A stretch of 42,127 nt of DNA. Origin: Deltaproteobacteria bacterium (GTDB lineage Bacteria > Desulfobacterota > Binatia > Binatales > Binataceae). Shown one piece after another: positions 26,041 to 34,200 of this stretch; positions within the stretch are counted from its first letter, which is position 1; each line of letters begins with the position of its first letter. The notes under the pieces were generated by a model, which did not search any database, was not told the DNA's origin, and was given only the letters and a program-made list of their open reading frames with translations. The stretch lies in the NCBI GenBank assembly GCA_003135135.1, contig PLDK01000040.1, forward strand, positions 1-42,127. The letters run 5' to 3'. Position numbers and translations under genes: made by a program.

Positions 26041-26778
26041 TCAAGCGGCGGCACTCTCACCTGGGGCTTCTGCAAGGATCGACCCGAGGATTCGGTAAAC
26101 CTCGCGATTGACTATCAAGCTCGCATGCAGTCCCGAGACTTCGAAATTGGACCCCGCATCGTCGACGCACGACCGCCATTGCACGATCTCGTCGCGGCGC
26201 GTGTAGATGGCGCTGAAGCGGCTCCTTCCCGGAGTCGGCGCGAGCACGGCGGCGACGAATGCGCATGAGCATTCGGCCGTGCCGCAACTCTCGGGCTCGT
26301 CGGAAAACGTCTGCCAGAAAGACTGGATCGCCTGCAGCGCGGGGCGGACTTGATCGTGTACTCCCGTCCATCCGTCGCGAATCGGCGAGCCAAGCGCCAC
26401 CACCTCGCGCACGTTTGCGGGGTTTGCCGCGGCGATTGCGCGGCCCAGTACGCCGCCCAGGCTATGCCCGATGATTGTCACGCGCTGGCCGGATTGGCGC
26501 GCGATCTTTTCCACCCGCCATCCCACCACTTCCATCGTGCGCTGTGGGCATCCGACGTTGAGATCGATCCCCGACAGATACGGACGGTATCCGACGCGCC
26601 CGAGCCATCGCGCCATCGTGCCGAGCGACCAATCGCCCGCGGTGAATCCGGGGATCAGCAGTACCGGACGGCCGTCGCCGGGCGGCACTCCGACGCCGTA
26701 GCCGACCGGGTCGCGAACCAGCGAAGCGAACTGCTGCAGAAATTCGAAGTACGCGGAGGCGGTAAGTTGCAGCAGCAT
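26041..26778 (-). CDS. Alpha/beta hydrolase, lipase-like
   Basis: A 245-residue alpha/beta hydrolase. It has the oxyanion-side segment RPVLLIPGFTAGDWSLG, the nucleophile elbow GHSLGG and a likely catalytic histidine in SGLHASLIVNREVYR. The layout resembles class 2 lipases and PGAP1-like esterases, with a cysteine-rich insertion (ESCGTAECSCAF). No signal peptide is evident. The substrate is unknown. The start is ATG at 26778. It is on the same strand as the acyl-CoA dehydrogenase gene, but an intrinsic terminator lies between them, so they are probably separate transcripts. Confidence 0.85.
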   Translation of the reverse strand: MLLQLTASAYFEFLQQFASLVRDPVGYGVGVPPGDGRPVLLIPGFTAGDWSLGTMARWLGRVGYRPYLSGIDLNVGCPQRTMEVVGWRVEKIARQSGQRVTIIGHSLGGVLGRAIAAANPANVREVVALGSPIRDGWTGVHDQVRPALQAIQSFWQTFSDEPESCGTAECSCAFVAAVLAPTPGRSRFSAIYTRRDEIVQWRSCVDDAGSNFEVSGLHASLIVNREVYRILGSILAEAPGESAAA

Positions 26779-26891
26779 CCTGGTTACTAATCAGTGTTCT
26801 GGCGTTTTGGTACCCGCGTTCGCGCGACACTGCCACGAAATGCCGTAACAGTAAAGTCGTTCGCACGAGATGTGCGTGAACTATGAACAGG

Positions 26892-26928
26892 AAAAAAACG
26901 CGTGCGCGATGTGGGCATCACGCACGCG
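26892..26928 (-). terminator. Intrinsic terminator after the acyl-CoA dehydrogenase gene
   Basis: Read on the minus strand, a 13-bp stem with one mismatch and a 4-base loop (stem 26899-26911 with 26916-26928) is followed at once by seven T residues (26898-26892). It lies 27 bases beyond the acyl-CoA dehydrogenase stop. This is a classical factor-independent terminator. Confidence 0.85.
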
Positions 26929-26954
26929 AAGACGCTCTTCGATTTTCTTCTGCG

Positions 26955-28142
26955 CTAGCCCTTGGGCAGACCCAGTACGCGCTCGCCGATAATGTTGTGC
27001 TGGATCTGATTCGTCCCGGCGTAAATCGTCGGACCGCGCGCCGACAGCATTCTGAACGACCACTTGCCCTTGTCAACCGCGAACGGCGCGTTGAATTCCA
27101 GCTGGCTATACGGCCCCAGCAGTTCCATCGCGTAGAGCGCAATCTTGAGCGCGAGCTCCGTGCCGCACAGTTTCATCATCGAGCCTTCCGGCCCCGGCGG
27201 CAGCCCCTTCAACTGGCGCGTCAGCTGCCGATAGCCGGTGTATCGGAGCGCCTGCGCCTCGGCGGCGAACTCCGCAACTTGCTGGCGCACGCTTGAATCG
27301 TCCCACGCCGTTGAACCATCACCGATGCGCGGGATGCGCTTGGCGAGCCTCGCCAGCTCATAGACCTCGCCCATCGCGCCTTCGCCGCCGCCGCCGCCGC
27401 GCTCGAACAGCAGCGTGGTCATCGCGACCTGCCAGCCGTTGTTGCGCTCGCCGAGGATATTCTTTTTCGGCACGCGGACATCCTCGAAGAAAACTTCGTT
27501 GAAGCCCTTGCCGCCCGTCATCTGCACCAGCGGACGCACCGTTACGCCGGGGCTGTGCATATCGATCAGCAGGTAGCTGATTCCCTTGTGCTTGGGCGCG
27601 GCGGGATCGGTGCGCACCAGCGCGAAGATCATGTCCGCATGCTGCGCAATCGAGGTCCAGGTCTTTTGCCCGTTGACGACGAAGTCGTCACCATCGTCAA
27701 CTGCGCGCGTCTGCACCGACGCGAGGTCGGAGCCCGCGCCCGGCTCGGAGTATCCCTGGCACCAGACTTCCTCGCCTTTGAGAATTTTCGGAATATGATT
27801 TTTCTTCTGTTCCTCGGTCCCCCAATGTATCAGCGTGGGACCGATCAGGTTGATTCCCATCCCGATCATCGGCTCGTTCAGCCCGAGCCGGCTCAGTTCT
27901 TCCCGATAGATCAGCCGCTGCATGACGGTTGCGCCGCGCCCGCCGTATTCTTTGGGCCAGTTGACTGCCACCCAGCCGCCCTCGTTGAGCTTCCGGTGCC
28001 AGTTGACGCGCGCCTCCCAGTCGCCCTCGCCCTCGTCGGCCATGATATTGCTCGGCGGCGGAGCGAATTTCTTGTTCGCTTCGAGCCACGCGCGCACTTC
28101 GGTGCGAAATGCCTGGTCTTCCGGCGTATAGTTGAAGTCCAT
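26955..28142 (-). CDS. Acyl-CoA dehydrogenase
   Basis: A 395-residue FAD-dependent acyl-CoA dehydrogenase that introduces a double bond into an acyl-CoA. It opens with MDFNYTPEDQAFRTEVRAWL. The family motifs WCQGYSEPGAGSDLASVQT, QKTWTSIAQHADMIFALVRT, GFNEVFFEDVRVP and the C-terminal IYAGTNQIQHNIIGERVL are present. Subfamily and chain length are not certain; the sequence resembles the soil-bacterium steroid/isoprenoid type dehydrogenases. GGAGAAGG lies about ten bases before the ATG. A truncated tandem copy of its C-terminus lies just upstream. Confidence 0.93.
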   Translation of the reverse strand: MDFNYTPEDQAFRTEVRAWLEANKKFAPPPSNIMADEGEGDWEARVNWHRKLNEGGWVAVNWPKEYGGRGATVMQRLIYREELSRLGLNEPMIGMGINLIGPTLIHWGTEEQKKNHIPKILKGEEVWCQGYSEPGAGSDLASVQTRAVDDGDDFVVNGQKTWTSIAQHADMIFALVRTDPAAPKHKGISYLLIDMHSPGVTVRPLVQMTGGKGFNEVFFEDVRVPKKNILGERNNGWQVAMTTLLFERGGGGGEGAMGEVYELARLAKRIPRIGDGSTAWDDSSVRQQVAEFAAEAQALRYTGYRQLTRQLKGLPPGPEGSMMKLCGTELALKIALYAMELLGPYSQLEFNAPFAVDKGKWSFRMLSARGPTIYAGTNQIQHNIIGERVLGLPKG

Positions 28143-28184
28143 CGATTGAATGCCTTCTCCGTTGATTCCCGGCTCGCGCGCGTC

Positions 28185-28247
28185 TCAGCCCTTGGGCAGT
28201 CCGAGCACACGCTCACGTATAATATTATCTTGTATCTGATTGCTACC
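28185..28247 (-). pseudogene. C-terminal fragment of a second acyl-CoA dehydrogenase
   Basis: On the minus strand this stretch encodes GSNQIQDNIIRERVLGLPKG and a TGA stop. It nearly repeats the C-terminus of the neighbouring intact enzyme (GTNQIQHNIIGERVLGLPKG). Nothing upstream continues the protein: the next bases do not encode dehydrogenase sequence. It is the remnant of a tandem paralogue that lost all but its last 20 codons. Confidence 0.85.
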
Positions 28248-28344
28248 CGCCCTGCACCCTCACCGGCCTCGCGACGCCGCGCCCCCTCTCCTGCGCCGTT
28301 TGACAATACTTTCGCGATTGCGGAAAGTCAGACTCCGGGAATGA

Positions 28345-28740
28345 ATGGATAACCGCATGCGCCTTCTGCACACAATGCTCCGGGTGAACAACCTCGACGA
28401 GTCGCTCAAGTTTTACTGCGACAAGCTCGGGATGAAGCTCCTGCGCAAGCACGACTTCCCCGGCGGCGAGTTCACCCTCGCCTTCGTCGGCTACGGCGCC
28501 GAGAACGAAACCGCCGTGCTCGAGTTGACCTGGAATTGGGGAACCTCAAAGTACGAAATCGGCACCGCCTACGGACACATCGCGCTCGGCGTCGACGACA
28601 TCTACAAAACCTGCGCCGACTTGAAGAACAAGGGCGTCAACGTCGTGCGCGAGCCCGGCCCGATGAAGCACGGCACCATTCCCATCGCCTTCATCGAGGA
28701 TCCCAACGGCTACAGGATCGAACTGATACAGCTAAAGTAG
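28345..28740 (+). CDS. gloA: Lactoylglutathione lyase (glyoxalase I)
   Basis: A 131-residue glyoxalase I, which isomerises the methylglyoxal-glutathione hemithioacetal to S-lactoylglutathione. It is close to the E. coli-type enzyme: [40 protein letters not shown] and [15 protein letters not shown]. The four metal ligands of the family are in place: His in LLHTM, Glu in VLELT, His in YGHIA and Glu in RIELI. The ATG at 28345 is used; an ATG at 28357 matches the E. coli N-terminus exactly and may be the true start. It is convergent with the alpha/beta hydrolase gene, 12 bases apart. Confidence 0.93.
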   Translation: MDNRMRLLHTMLRVNNLDESLKFYCDKLGMKLLRKHDFPGGEFTLAFVGYGAENETAVLELTWNWGTSKYEIGTAYGHIALGVDDIYKTCADLKNKGVNVVREPGPMKHGTIPIAFIEDPNGYRIELIQLK

Positions 28741-28752
28741 GCATCGCTCCCC

Positions 28753-29586
28753 TCACAGCCCGAAAAATTCCTTGATCGCCCCGATCGATTCCGCCTCCGT
28801 CAGCAACGGCGCATGCCCTACTCCCGGCACCTCGACGGATTTCGCCCGCTTGTGCACCGTGCACATCCGGCTCGCCGTCGCACGCTCCAGGACATCGCTG
28901 TCCGCTCCGCGCACGATCAGAATCGGGCACGCGATCCGCGCGTACGGCACCCACAAATCGAGCCGCTGCTGCGCGGTCCCGCCACGGAGCGGCCGCCGCA
29001 CGTTCGCATCCATCTTCCAGACCAGGCCGCCTTCCGCCCCCGGCTTGACCGACCATTTCACTTGTTCGGCGACAACGCTGTCCGCCAGCTTCGCCATCGG
29101 CGGATAATTCTCCTTGTAGTACTTCACCACTTCGCCGAGATCTCTGAAGCGCTCCCGCGCCTCGCCGACGTAGCTCGCTATTCGCGCCGCTCCCGCGGGA
29201 TCGATTTCGGGACCGATGTCGTTCAGTACCAGCCGCTCGACTCGCTCCGGCCATCCTCCCGCATACATCATCGAGATTATCCCGCCCATCGAGGTGCCGA
29301 TCAGGCTCGCGCGCTCGCAGCCTAACTGCTCGAGCATCCGCACCAGGTCGGTCACGTAATTTTGCGGGATATATTCGGTAGTCGGACCCCACTGGCTGTC
29401 GCCGCGGCCGCGCACGTCAACCGAAATCGCGTGACACCTCGGCGTCAGATGAGGCGCGAGCGCGTCGAAGTTGTGCGCGTTCCCGGTCAGCCCATGCACG
29501 CATACGACCCACGGCGCGCCGTCGTTGCCGTAGTCGATGTAATGAAGCCGAAGACCGTTCGCGGTGACGAATTTGTCCGATGCCAT
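28753..29586 (-). CDS. Alpha/beta hydrolase
   Basis: A 277-residue alpha/beta hydrolase of the epoxide hydrolase / esterase type. It has the oxyanion motif VCVHGLTGNAHNF, DVRGRGDSQWG, the nucleophile elbow GTSMGG and the catalytic histidine in VPGVGHAPLL. A serine rather than aspartate nucleophile points to an esterase or C-C bond hydrolase. The ATG has AAGGA six bases upstream. A GC-rich hairpin (29606-29631) lies in the 5' leader. The physiological substrate is unknown. Confidence 0.88.
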   Translation of the reverse strand: MASDKFVTANGLRLHYIDYGNDGAPWVVCVHGLTGNAHNFDALAPHLTPRCHAISVDVRGRGDSQWGPTTEYIPQNYVTDLVRMLEQLGCERASLIGTSMGGIISMMYAGGWPERVERLVLNDIGPEIDPAGAARIASYVGEARERFRDLGEVVKYYKENYPPMAKLADSVVAEQVKWSVKPGAEGGLVWKMDANVRRPLRGGTAQQRLDLWVPYARIACPILIVRGADSDVLERATASRMCTVHKRAKSVEVPGVGHAPLLTEAESIGAIKEFFGL

Positions 29587-29605
29587 CTTTTATCCTTCGC
29601 CGAGT

Positions 29606-29631
29606 CGGGATGTCGCGCTGCGCGCATCCCG
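29606..29631. other. GC-rich hairpin in a 5' leader
   Basis: CGGGATG and CATCCCG, with inner CGCG arms and one bulged T, form an 11-bp stem with a 3-base loop. It lies 20 bases upstream of the alpha/beta hydrolase start. It may be a member of a hairpin repeat family or a leader structure; its role is unknown. Confidence 0.5.
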
Positions 29632-29748
29632 CGCTCCCAGCGTCTCCTACCACAAATGCTCTAATTCTCCCGAATGTGGCAACCGGCCCGATTCTTTCCG
29701 ATTCGCGGCCTTTCTCACCGCTGCAACAAACTTAACTATGGCTAATTC

Positions 29749-29775
29749 TTGACATATCTGTTATATTAGTATTAC
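29749..29775 (+). promoter_or_regulatory. Putative sigma70-type promoter for the phasin-like gene
   Basis: An AT-rich island in a GC-rich genome holds a perfect -35 box TTGACA at 29749-29754 and a -10-like TATTAC at 29770-29775, spacing 15. The phasin-like gene starts 49 bases later. The short spacing and weak -10 make this a candidate only. Confidence 0.5.
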
Positions 29776-29823
29776 TTACACAATCAGGAATGGCGCACCG
29801 CCACCGAACCAGGGGTATTTGCG

Positions 29824-30363
29824 ATGGCTCATCACAAGGGCAACACCAGGATCAACCTCGATTCCGACGACTATTCTTTTTCCGACGAGATACTTAAGCT
29901 CGCCCAATGCGAGATGCCTGAGCCGCCAACCGCCAAGGTCAAGCGCGTCATTGCCGAAGGCCGGTTCGATCGCCAGGCTCATGAAATTGCCTGGACGGCG
30001 TACGACACCGTCGTCGGCGCCGCCAACGACGTAACCAATCAGATCTTTGTCAGTCCCGCCGTCGGCAATGTGCTCGGCGGCGCAATCGACATCGTGCTTC
30101 GATGGCAGCGGTTCAACGCCGCCGTCGCGGGCGCCTTCTTCGGCGCCCTGTGGTCCGCAGTCGACCTGCCGGCGGCGGCCGATGTCGAAGCGTTTCGGAT
30201 TGAAGTGCGATCGATGCGCGAGGAACTTCGCGACGCGGTCGCCGAGCGTGACGCGGCGAAACCGCTGGCGGCGGCGCGGAAATCCAGCGCTTACCAATTT
30301 TCGCCACGGCCGGAATGGCCGGGAAACGACCCGGCGGAGTTCCGCAAAGATGTCGGCCATTAA
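29824..30363 (+). CDS. Phasin-like / granule-associated protein of unknown function
   Basis: A 179-residue helical protein. The middle (residues 48-108) is amphipathic with VANDVTNQIF-like sequence, and residues 118-142 (DVEAFRIEVRSMREELRDAV) form a likely coiled coil. This resembles polyhydroxyalkanoate phasins and PhaE-like subunits, but the match is by look and not by a clear signature. AGGGG lies eight bases before the ATG. The next gene also looks phasin-like, which supports a storage-granule or membrane-surface role. No PHA synthase gene is present in the window. Confidence 0.55.
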   Translation: MAHHKGNTRINLDSDDYSFSDEILKLAQCEMPEPPTAKVKRVIAEGRFDRQAHEIAWTAYDTVVGAANDVTNQIFVSPAVGNVLGGAIDIVLRWQRFNAAVAGAFFGALWSAVDLPAAADVEAFRIEVRSMREELRDAVAERDAAKPLAAARKSSAYQFSPRPEWPGNDPAEFRKDVGH

Positions 30364-30658
30364 CAAGATCGCTTCGCTCTGGATGGAAGCCACGATGCGC
30401 ACGCTGCATCGGTCTGCGCTCGGCGCTACCTCATCATTGAGGCGCAGGCCCCGTAGTAACCGCGGCTCGATTGATTGAGCTGCGAGGAAGGCAAACGACG
30501 CGATGACTGAAAACGATCAGAGCGGGGAACCGGGCAGCGTAAAACCGCCAGTTTCGTCGCGGATGCGACAAAAAAAACGGGCAAAAACAGAATCGATGGT
30601 TAACCTTGGTAAACCAACCGGCGGCCCCGTGTCGCGCCGAAAATCAGGAGAAGAAGAA

Positions 30659-30955
30659 ATGTCAGAACACAAAGAGACACACACAGCACACAAACAGCAT
30701 GATGCGGGAGTGTTCGAGAGTCTCAGCAGTTTGCGCAGCAACCTGTTGAGCGTCGAGGGCGCCAAGAAGGTCGCCGCGTGGTACATCGACACCAGCGAGA
30801 AAGTCGCCAACCAGGCGATCGATTTCGAGACCTCCGCCACCAAGTGGGCCAAAGAGACTCCGCTCGCTCCTATCTTCGAGGCGCAGATCAAGTACGGCAA
30901 AAAGTTCGTCGAGCGCTCCGCCAGCGCCGCGCGTTCGCTCTGGCGCCTCGAATAA
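30659..30955 (+). CDS. Phasin-like small protein
   Basis: About 98 residues, helical and amphipathic, with SVEGAKKVAAWYIDTSEKVA, NQAIDFETSATKWAKETPLA and a C-terminal YGKKFVERSASAARSLWRLE. This pattern, including the TPLAPIFEAQ turn, resembles PHA granule phasins. The ATG at 30659 is chosen for its AGGAG eight bases upstream. An in-frame ATG at 30503 with GAGGAAGG would add 52 polar, Lys-rich residues. Its pairing with the preceding helical gene suggests related function. Confidence 0.6.
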   Translation: MSEHKETHTAHKQHDAGVFESLSSLRSNLLSVEGAKKVAAWYIDTSEKVANQAIDFETSATKWAKETPLAPIFEAQIKYGKKFVERSASAARSLWRLE

Positions 30956-31328
30956 CCGGTCTTTGCCCCGCTTCCTTGCGAAAAAGGGGCGGGTCGCGTT
31001 TGTCCCCTTCCCATTTGGGAAGGGGGCTATGGGTTAGGGGTCAACTTTCCTCGCACTCGTCCCCGTCCCTATGAGAAAAAGTGCTATCCATGCTGCCGCT
31101 CTAAAGTCTTACCCACGTCTCCGGTCGGCCAGCAATGCGGGGCGGCCTGACCGTACTCTCAGCACCATAGAATCGCCCTCCTGTGCGGCATTCTCGCCGT
31201 TGGGGGACGCGCAGTTCGAGATACCGCACTGCTGATTCCATCGAAGAGACAGTTTGTTGTCAGTGAGTTGACGGACTGCTACGTTGCGGTGGGATCGTAA
31301 GCCTGTCCTCAGGTGGGAGGAATTTCAG
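30956..31328. other. Intergenic region with a perfect hairpin
   Basis: A 373-bp gap. It contains CCCCTTCCCA facing TGGGAAGGGG at 31004-31025, a near-perfect 10-bp palindrome that also occurs, slightly altered, at 10730-10755. No gene is supported in the rest. The GGGAGGA before the lipoprotein start is at 31314-31320. Confidence 0.5.
31004..31025. repeat. Hairpin repeat (CCCCTTCCCA type)
   Basis: Two perfectly complementary 10-base arms with a 2-base centre. It lies about 50 bases after the phasin-like gene and could also act in transcript termination, though no T run follows on the plus strand. Confidence 0.65.
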
Positions 31329-31733
31329 ATGCAGCGGAGCGTGATGGTTTTGCTTCTTTTCGTATCGACAGCGATCGCGGCATGCGCGTCGCACGGTGCG
31401 TCGAGCGGCGGCGCGGGTTCGACGGACGTGGTCGTCATGAACGGATGCAGAGTCGATCCCGGGCGAATCTGCGACAGCATCCGCGGCCAAAACGTCACGA
31501 TGAGCCGCACCGGTTTGACGGCCGACCCGCGGATGGTCGAGCAAAATACGGCACGCACCGCGAATATCTTCGTGCCGGTGAAGCGGCTTAACGGCGACGA
31601 AATCTTCGAAGTTGAATGCGGAATCAACACGTTGCACCAGTCGGTTAGCTGGGCGCATATCAAATCTGGTCCACCGGTCACCGACGACGACGTGAAGTTT
31701 CTGCGCGCGCGGAACTACTGTTCCGAACCCTGA
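31329..31733 (+). CDS. Putative lipoprotein
   Basis: A 134-residue protein with an N-terminal export signal (MQRSVMVLLLFVSTAIAAC) ending in a lipobox cysteine. The mature part is small, has three further cysteines (NGCRV, RICDS, EVECGI) plus one near the end, and may be disulphide-bonded. No family was recognised. GGGAGGA eight bases upstream supports the ATG at 31329; a start 15 codons earlier is less likely. It is followed after ten bases by a CAP-domain gene, so the two are probably one operon of secreted proteins. Confidence 0.72.
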   Translation: MQRSVMVLLLFVSTAIAACASHGASSGGAGSTDVVVMNGCRVDPGRICDSIRGQNVTMSRTGLTADPRMVEQNTARTANIFVPVKRLNGDEIFEVECGINTLHQSVSWAHIKSGPPVTDDDVKFLRARNYCSEP

Positions 31734-31743
31734 ACGGTACATC

Positions 31744-32808
31744 ATGCGATATTTCAACTTCGCTGTCCTCGTTGGTGTAGCAACGATCCTCATGGCCCTT
31801 CGAGCCAGCGCGCAGCAGCCGGCCACTGCGGCATCGCCCGAAGTACCGCCCGATTTCGCATCAAGCGCCAACGCTCGGGTGAACTACTATCGCGCGATGG
31901 CGAAGCTGCCGCCGGTCATCAACGACAGCGCCATCAGTGCCGGCGCGTATAATCACGCGCGATATCTCGTCAAGAACGGAATCGCCGGCGGCGATATCGT
32001 TCTCGACAAAGGACGCCTACAGTTTAAGACTCCGCAGGACGCCTTTCGATGGGAAGAAAGGGGAAAGCCCTTTTACACCGACGAAGGCGCTTCGGCAGGC
32101 AGAAACGCAGTTGTCCTGGCCGCGTGGCAGATCAACTTGAGCGGCGCCGAATTCGTCGATCGCATGATGACGATGCCGTTCAGCGGCCTGATTCCGATGG
32201 TGCCGCAATTTTCGGTGGTCGGTCTCGGGGCATACTGCGACCCGGGCCAGTGCGCGATCGTGATCCCGTACCGCTTCGCGTTGGAGAAGTCGGTGCGCAT
32301 CGCGCTCTACGACGGACCCGCGAGCGATCGGTTCTGGAATCCGAGCCTCGGACTCATTCCGTCGGAGACCGGACGGTTGCGATCGCCGGTCGAATTTCCG
32401 CCCGACGGCGCCACCGTTGATCTGCAATCGTACGCCGGTGGCGACTATCCGGATCCATTGTCCTCGTGTCCCGGCTACAAAGCTCCCACCGGCACTCCGA
32501 TTTCGATTCAACTCGGAAAAGGTTACGGCCCTGATGGCAGTCTCGAAGTATCGTCGGACTTCGTCGCGCGCGATGGCGTCGAGATTGAAACGTGCCTGAT
32601 CACCGCGGCGTCGTACGCTGGCCGCAATGCCGAGCAGACCGAGGTGGTCAAGGCGGGACTCGCCCGCGGCGGCGCGGCGGTGATGATCCCGCGCGAACCG
32701 CTCGCGCCCGGCCACTACAAGGTCGCGTTGAAAGAATCGGGCAAGCTCTATGAGTGGGGCTTCACGGTCGCGGCGCTTCCTCGTCCCGCGCAATCTGCGC
32801 CTCGCTAG
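31744..32808 (+). CDS. Secreted CAP (SCP/PR1-like) domain protein
   Basis: A 354-residue protein with a signal peptide (MRYFNFAVLVGVATILMALR, cleaved near ASAQQ). Residues 45-175 look like a CAP domain: SANARVNYYRAMAKLPPVIN, then SAGAYNHARYLVKNG with the conserved histidine. The second half is a beta-rich region (PVEFPPDGATVDLQSYAG, ISIQLGKGYGPDG) not assigned to a family. CAP proteins are extracellular and bind lipids or polysaccharide; the exact role is unknown. Its TAG stop shares the CTAG palindrome with the stop of the convergent PPK2 gene. Confidence 0.75.
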   Translation: MRYFNFAVLVGVATILMALRASAQQPATAASPEVPPDFASSANARVNYYRAMAKLPPVINDSAISAGAYNHARYLVKNGIAGGDIVLDKGRLQFKTPQDAFRWEERGKPFYTDEGASAGRNAVVLAAWQINLSGAEFVDRMMTMPFSGLIPMVPQFSVVGLGAYCDPGQCAIVIPYRFALEKSVRIALYDGPASDRFWNPSLGLIPSETGRLRSPVEFPPDGATVDLQSYAGGDYPDPLSSCPGYKAPTGTPISIQLGKGYGPDGSLEVSSDFVARDGVEIETCLITAASYAGRNAEQTEVVKAGLARGGAAVMIPREPLAPGHYKVALKESGKLYEWGFTVAALPRPAQSAPR

Positions 32809-33731
32809 CCGCGCCCTGACCTTCCACGCCGAATGCGCACGGGGCAGTGATGGCCTTCATGCTCGAGGGCGACGCGCGCGGCTTTCAGTTCCTTGCGTTT
32901 GGCGGCGCTGACCACCGGATAGTGGAGATTGAGGTCTTCGAGAGCGCTGACGATCGCGTCGGCCACCACCAGCCGCGAGTACCATTTCTTGTCCGCGGGA
33001 ACGACGTACCAGGGCGCGTGCGCAGCGGCCGTGTGCTGGATCATTTCCTCGTAGGCCGTCATATACTCGTGCCATCGTTCTCTTTCCGCGACGTCGGAGG
33101 CCGAAAACTTCCAGTTCTTGACGGGCTCTTCGAGCCGGCTCAGGAAGCGCTTCTTCTGTTCCTCCTTCGATAGATTGAGAAAGAACTTCCGGATGACGAC
33201 GCCATTGCGCCACAGGTAACGTTCGTACGAGTTGATGTCAGCGAAGCGTTCATTCCAGATATTTTTGGTAACCAACGGCGGCGGCGTCCGTTCGTTATCG
33301 AGCAACTCCTTGTGCACGCGCACGACGAGAACCTCTTCGTAGTAGGAGCGGTTGAAAATTCCGATTCGGCCACGCTCGGGCACGCACTTGGAGGTCCGCC
33401 AGAGGAAGTCGTGATTGAGTTCCTCGGCGGAAGGCTGCTTGAACGAATAAACTTGGCATCCCTGCGGATTGACGCCGGACATCACGTGCTTGATCGCACC
33501 ATCCTTGCCGGCGGCGTCCATCGCCTGAAAGATCAGCAGAATTGCCCATCGATCCTGCGCGTAGAGCTTGTCCTGCAATTCGCTGAGCCGCTCGATCCCG
33601 CCCAGCAATTCCTTTTCGGCGTGCTTTTTCGATTTCAGACCGCTGCTGTTCCCGGGGTCGAAGTCCTTCAAACGAAACTTGCTGCCGTCATCGACGCGGT
33701 ATGGTTTTGAGAAATCGCGCGCGGCTGACAT
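32805..33731 (-). CDS. PPK2 family polyphosphate kinase / phosphotransferase
   Basis: A 308-residue PPK2-family enzyme that moves phosphate between polyphosphate and nucleotides. Walker A is QAMDAAGKDG (residues 69-78) and the Walker B region is GIFNRSYYEEVLVVRVH. The N-terminal RLKDFDPGNSSG and the YLWRNGVVIRKFFLNLSKEE segment are typical. The N-terminus resembles the class that phosphorylates AMP/ADP, but the class cannot be fixed by eye. It sits near the pst-pho operon, consistent with phosphate metabolism. The stop codon overlaps that of the CAP gene. Confidence 0.92.
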   Translation of the reverse strand: MSAARDFSKPYRVDDGSKFRLKDFDPGNSSGLKSKKHAEKELLGGIERLSELQDKLYAQDRWAILLIFQAMDAAGKDGAIKHVMSGVNPQGCQVYSFKQPSAEELNHDFLWRTSKCVPERGRIGIFNRSYYEEVLVVRVHKELLDNERTPPPLVTKNIWNERFADINSYERYLWRNGVVIRKFFLNLSKEEQKKRFLSRLEEPVKNWKFSASDVAERERWHEYMTAYEEMIQHTAAAHAPWYVVPADKKWYSRLVVADAIVSALEDLNLHYPVVSAAKRKELKAARVALEHEGHHCPVRIRRGRSGRG

Positions 33732-33881
33732 AAGGACACGCTCCTCCTGCTAGGCCGCCAGATGATTGGCCGGCGCGTTTCGGCGGACCCGCACGATCGT
33801 TACACCACACCGCGCCCGGTAGTCGAGCGCAATTCGGGCGGCGCAACTTTCAATTCGAGGGCAAATCAGAATGAAGAAAGA

Positions 33882-33958
33882 TGGTGCGCCATGAGGGACT
33901 TGAACCCCCGACCTGATGATCCGTAGTCATCCGCTCTAATCCACTGAGCTAATGGCGC
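33882..33958 (-). tRNA. tRNA-Arg (anticodon ACG)
   Basis: A 77-base cloverleaf on the minus strand. The acceptor arms GCGCCAT and ATGGCGC pair fully, the D stem is GCTC/GAGC, the anticodon stem GATGA/TCATC encloses the loop CTACGGA with anticodon ACG, and the T arm is GGGGG-TTCAAGT-CCCTC. The CCA end is encoded. ACG would be read as inosine after TadA editing, as in most bacteria. Confidence 0.95.
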
Positions 33959-34072
33959 GCCGGAACCTTAGAAATTTTCACATCGCAGCCCCGCGAGCAA
34001 GCCGGTGTCACTGCGTCCGCGCTCACCTTCCTTCGAACAGGCGCGAAGCGCCGCATCCCTTCCCGTCCGAAT

Positions 34073-34200
34073 ACTGGGTGGAGGGGTCACCCCTGGCCGT
34101 GGCGACGGCAGCGCAGTATTAAGCCGTTGGCAGGTGCCGCGCGCGACAACGGAGCGCGGCCTTAACGTTGGGTGCAGGGGTCACCCCTGCTCACCCCTGC
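34073..34200 (-). repeat. Dispersed palindromic repeat, copy B
   Basis: About 120 bp, bracketed by palindromes: AGGGGTCACCCCT near 34082-34094 and GGGGTCACCCC near 34177-34188. Read on the minus strand it matches 39891-40004 along nearly its whole length, including CCAACGGCTTAATA followed by CTGCGCTGCCGTCGC. The right end carries a tandem TCACCCCTGC doublet (34181-34200), and the second unit supplies the stop codon of phoR. Confidence 0.8.
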
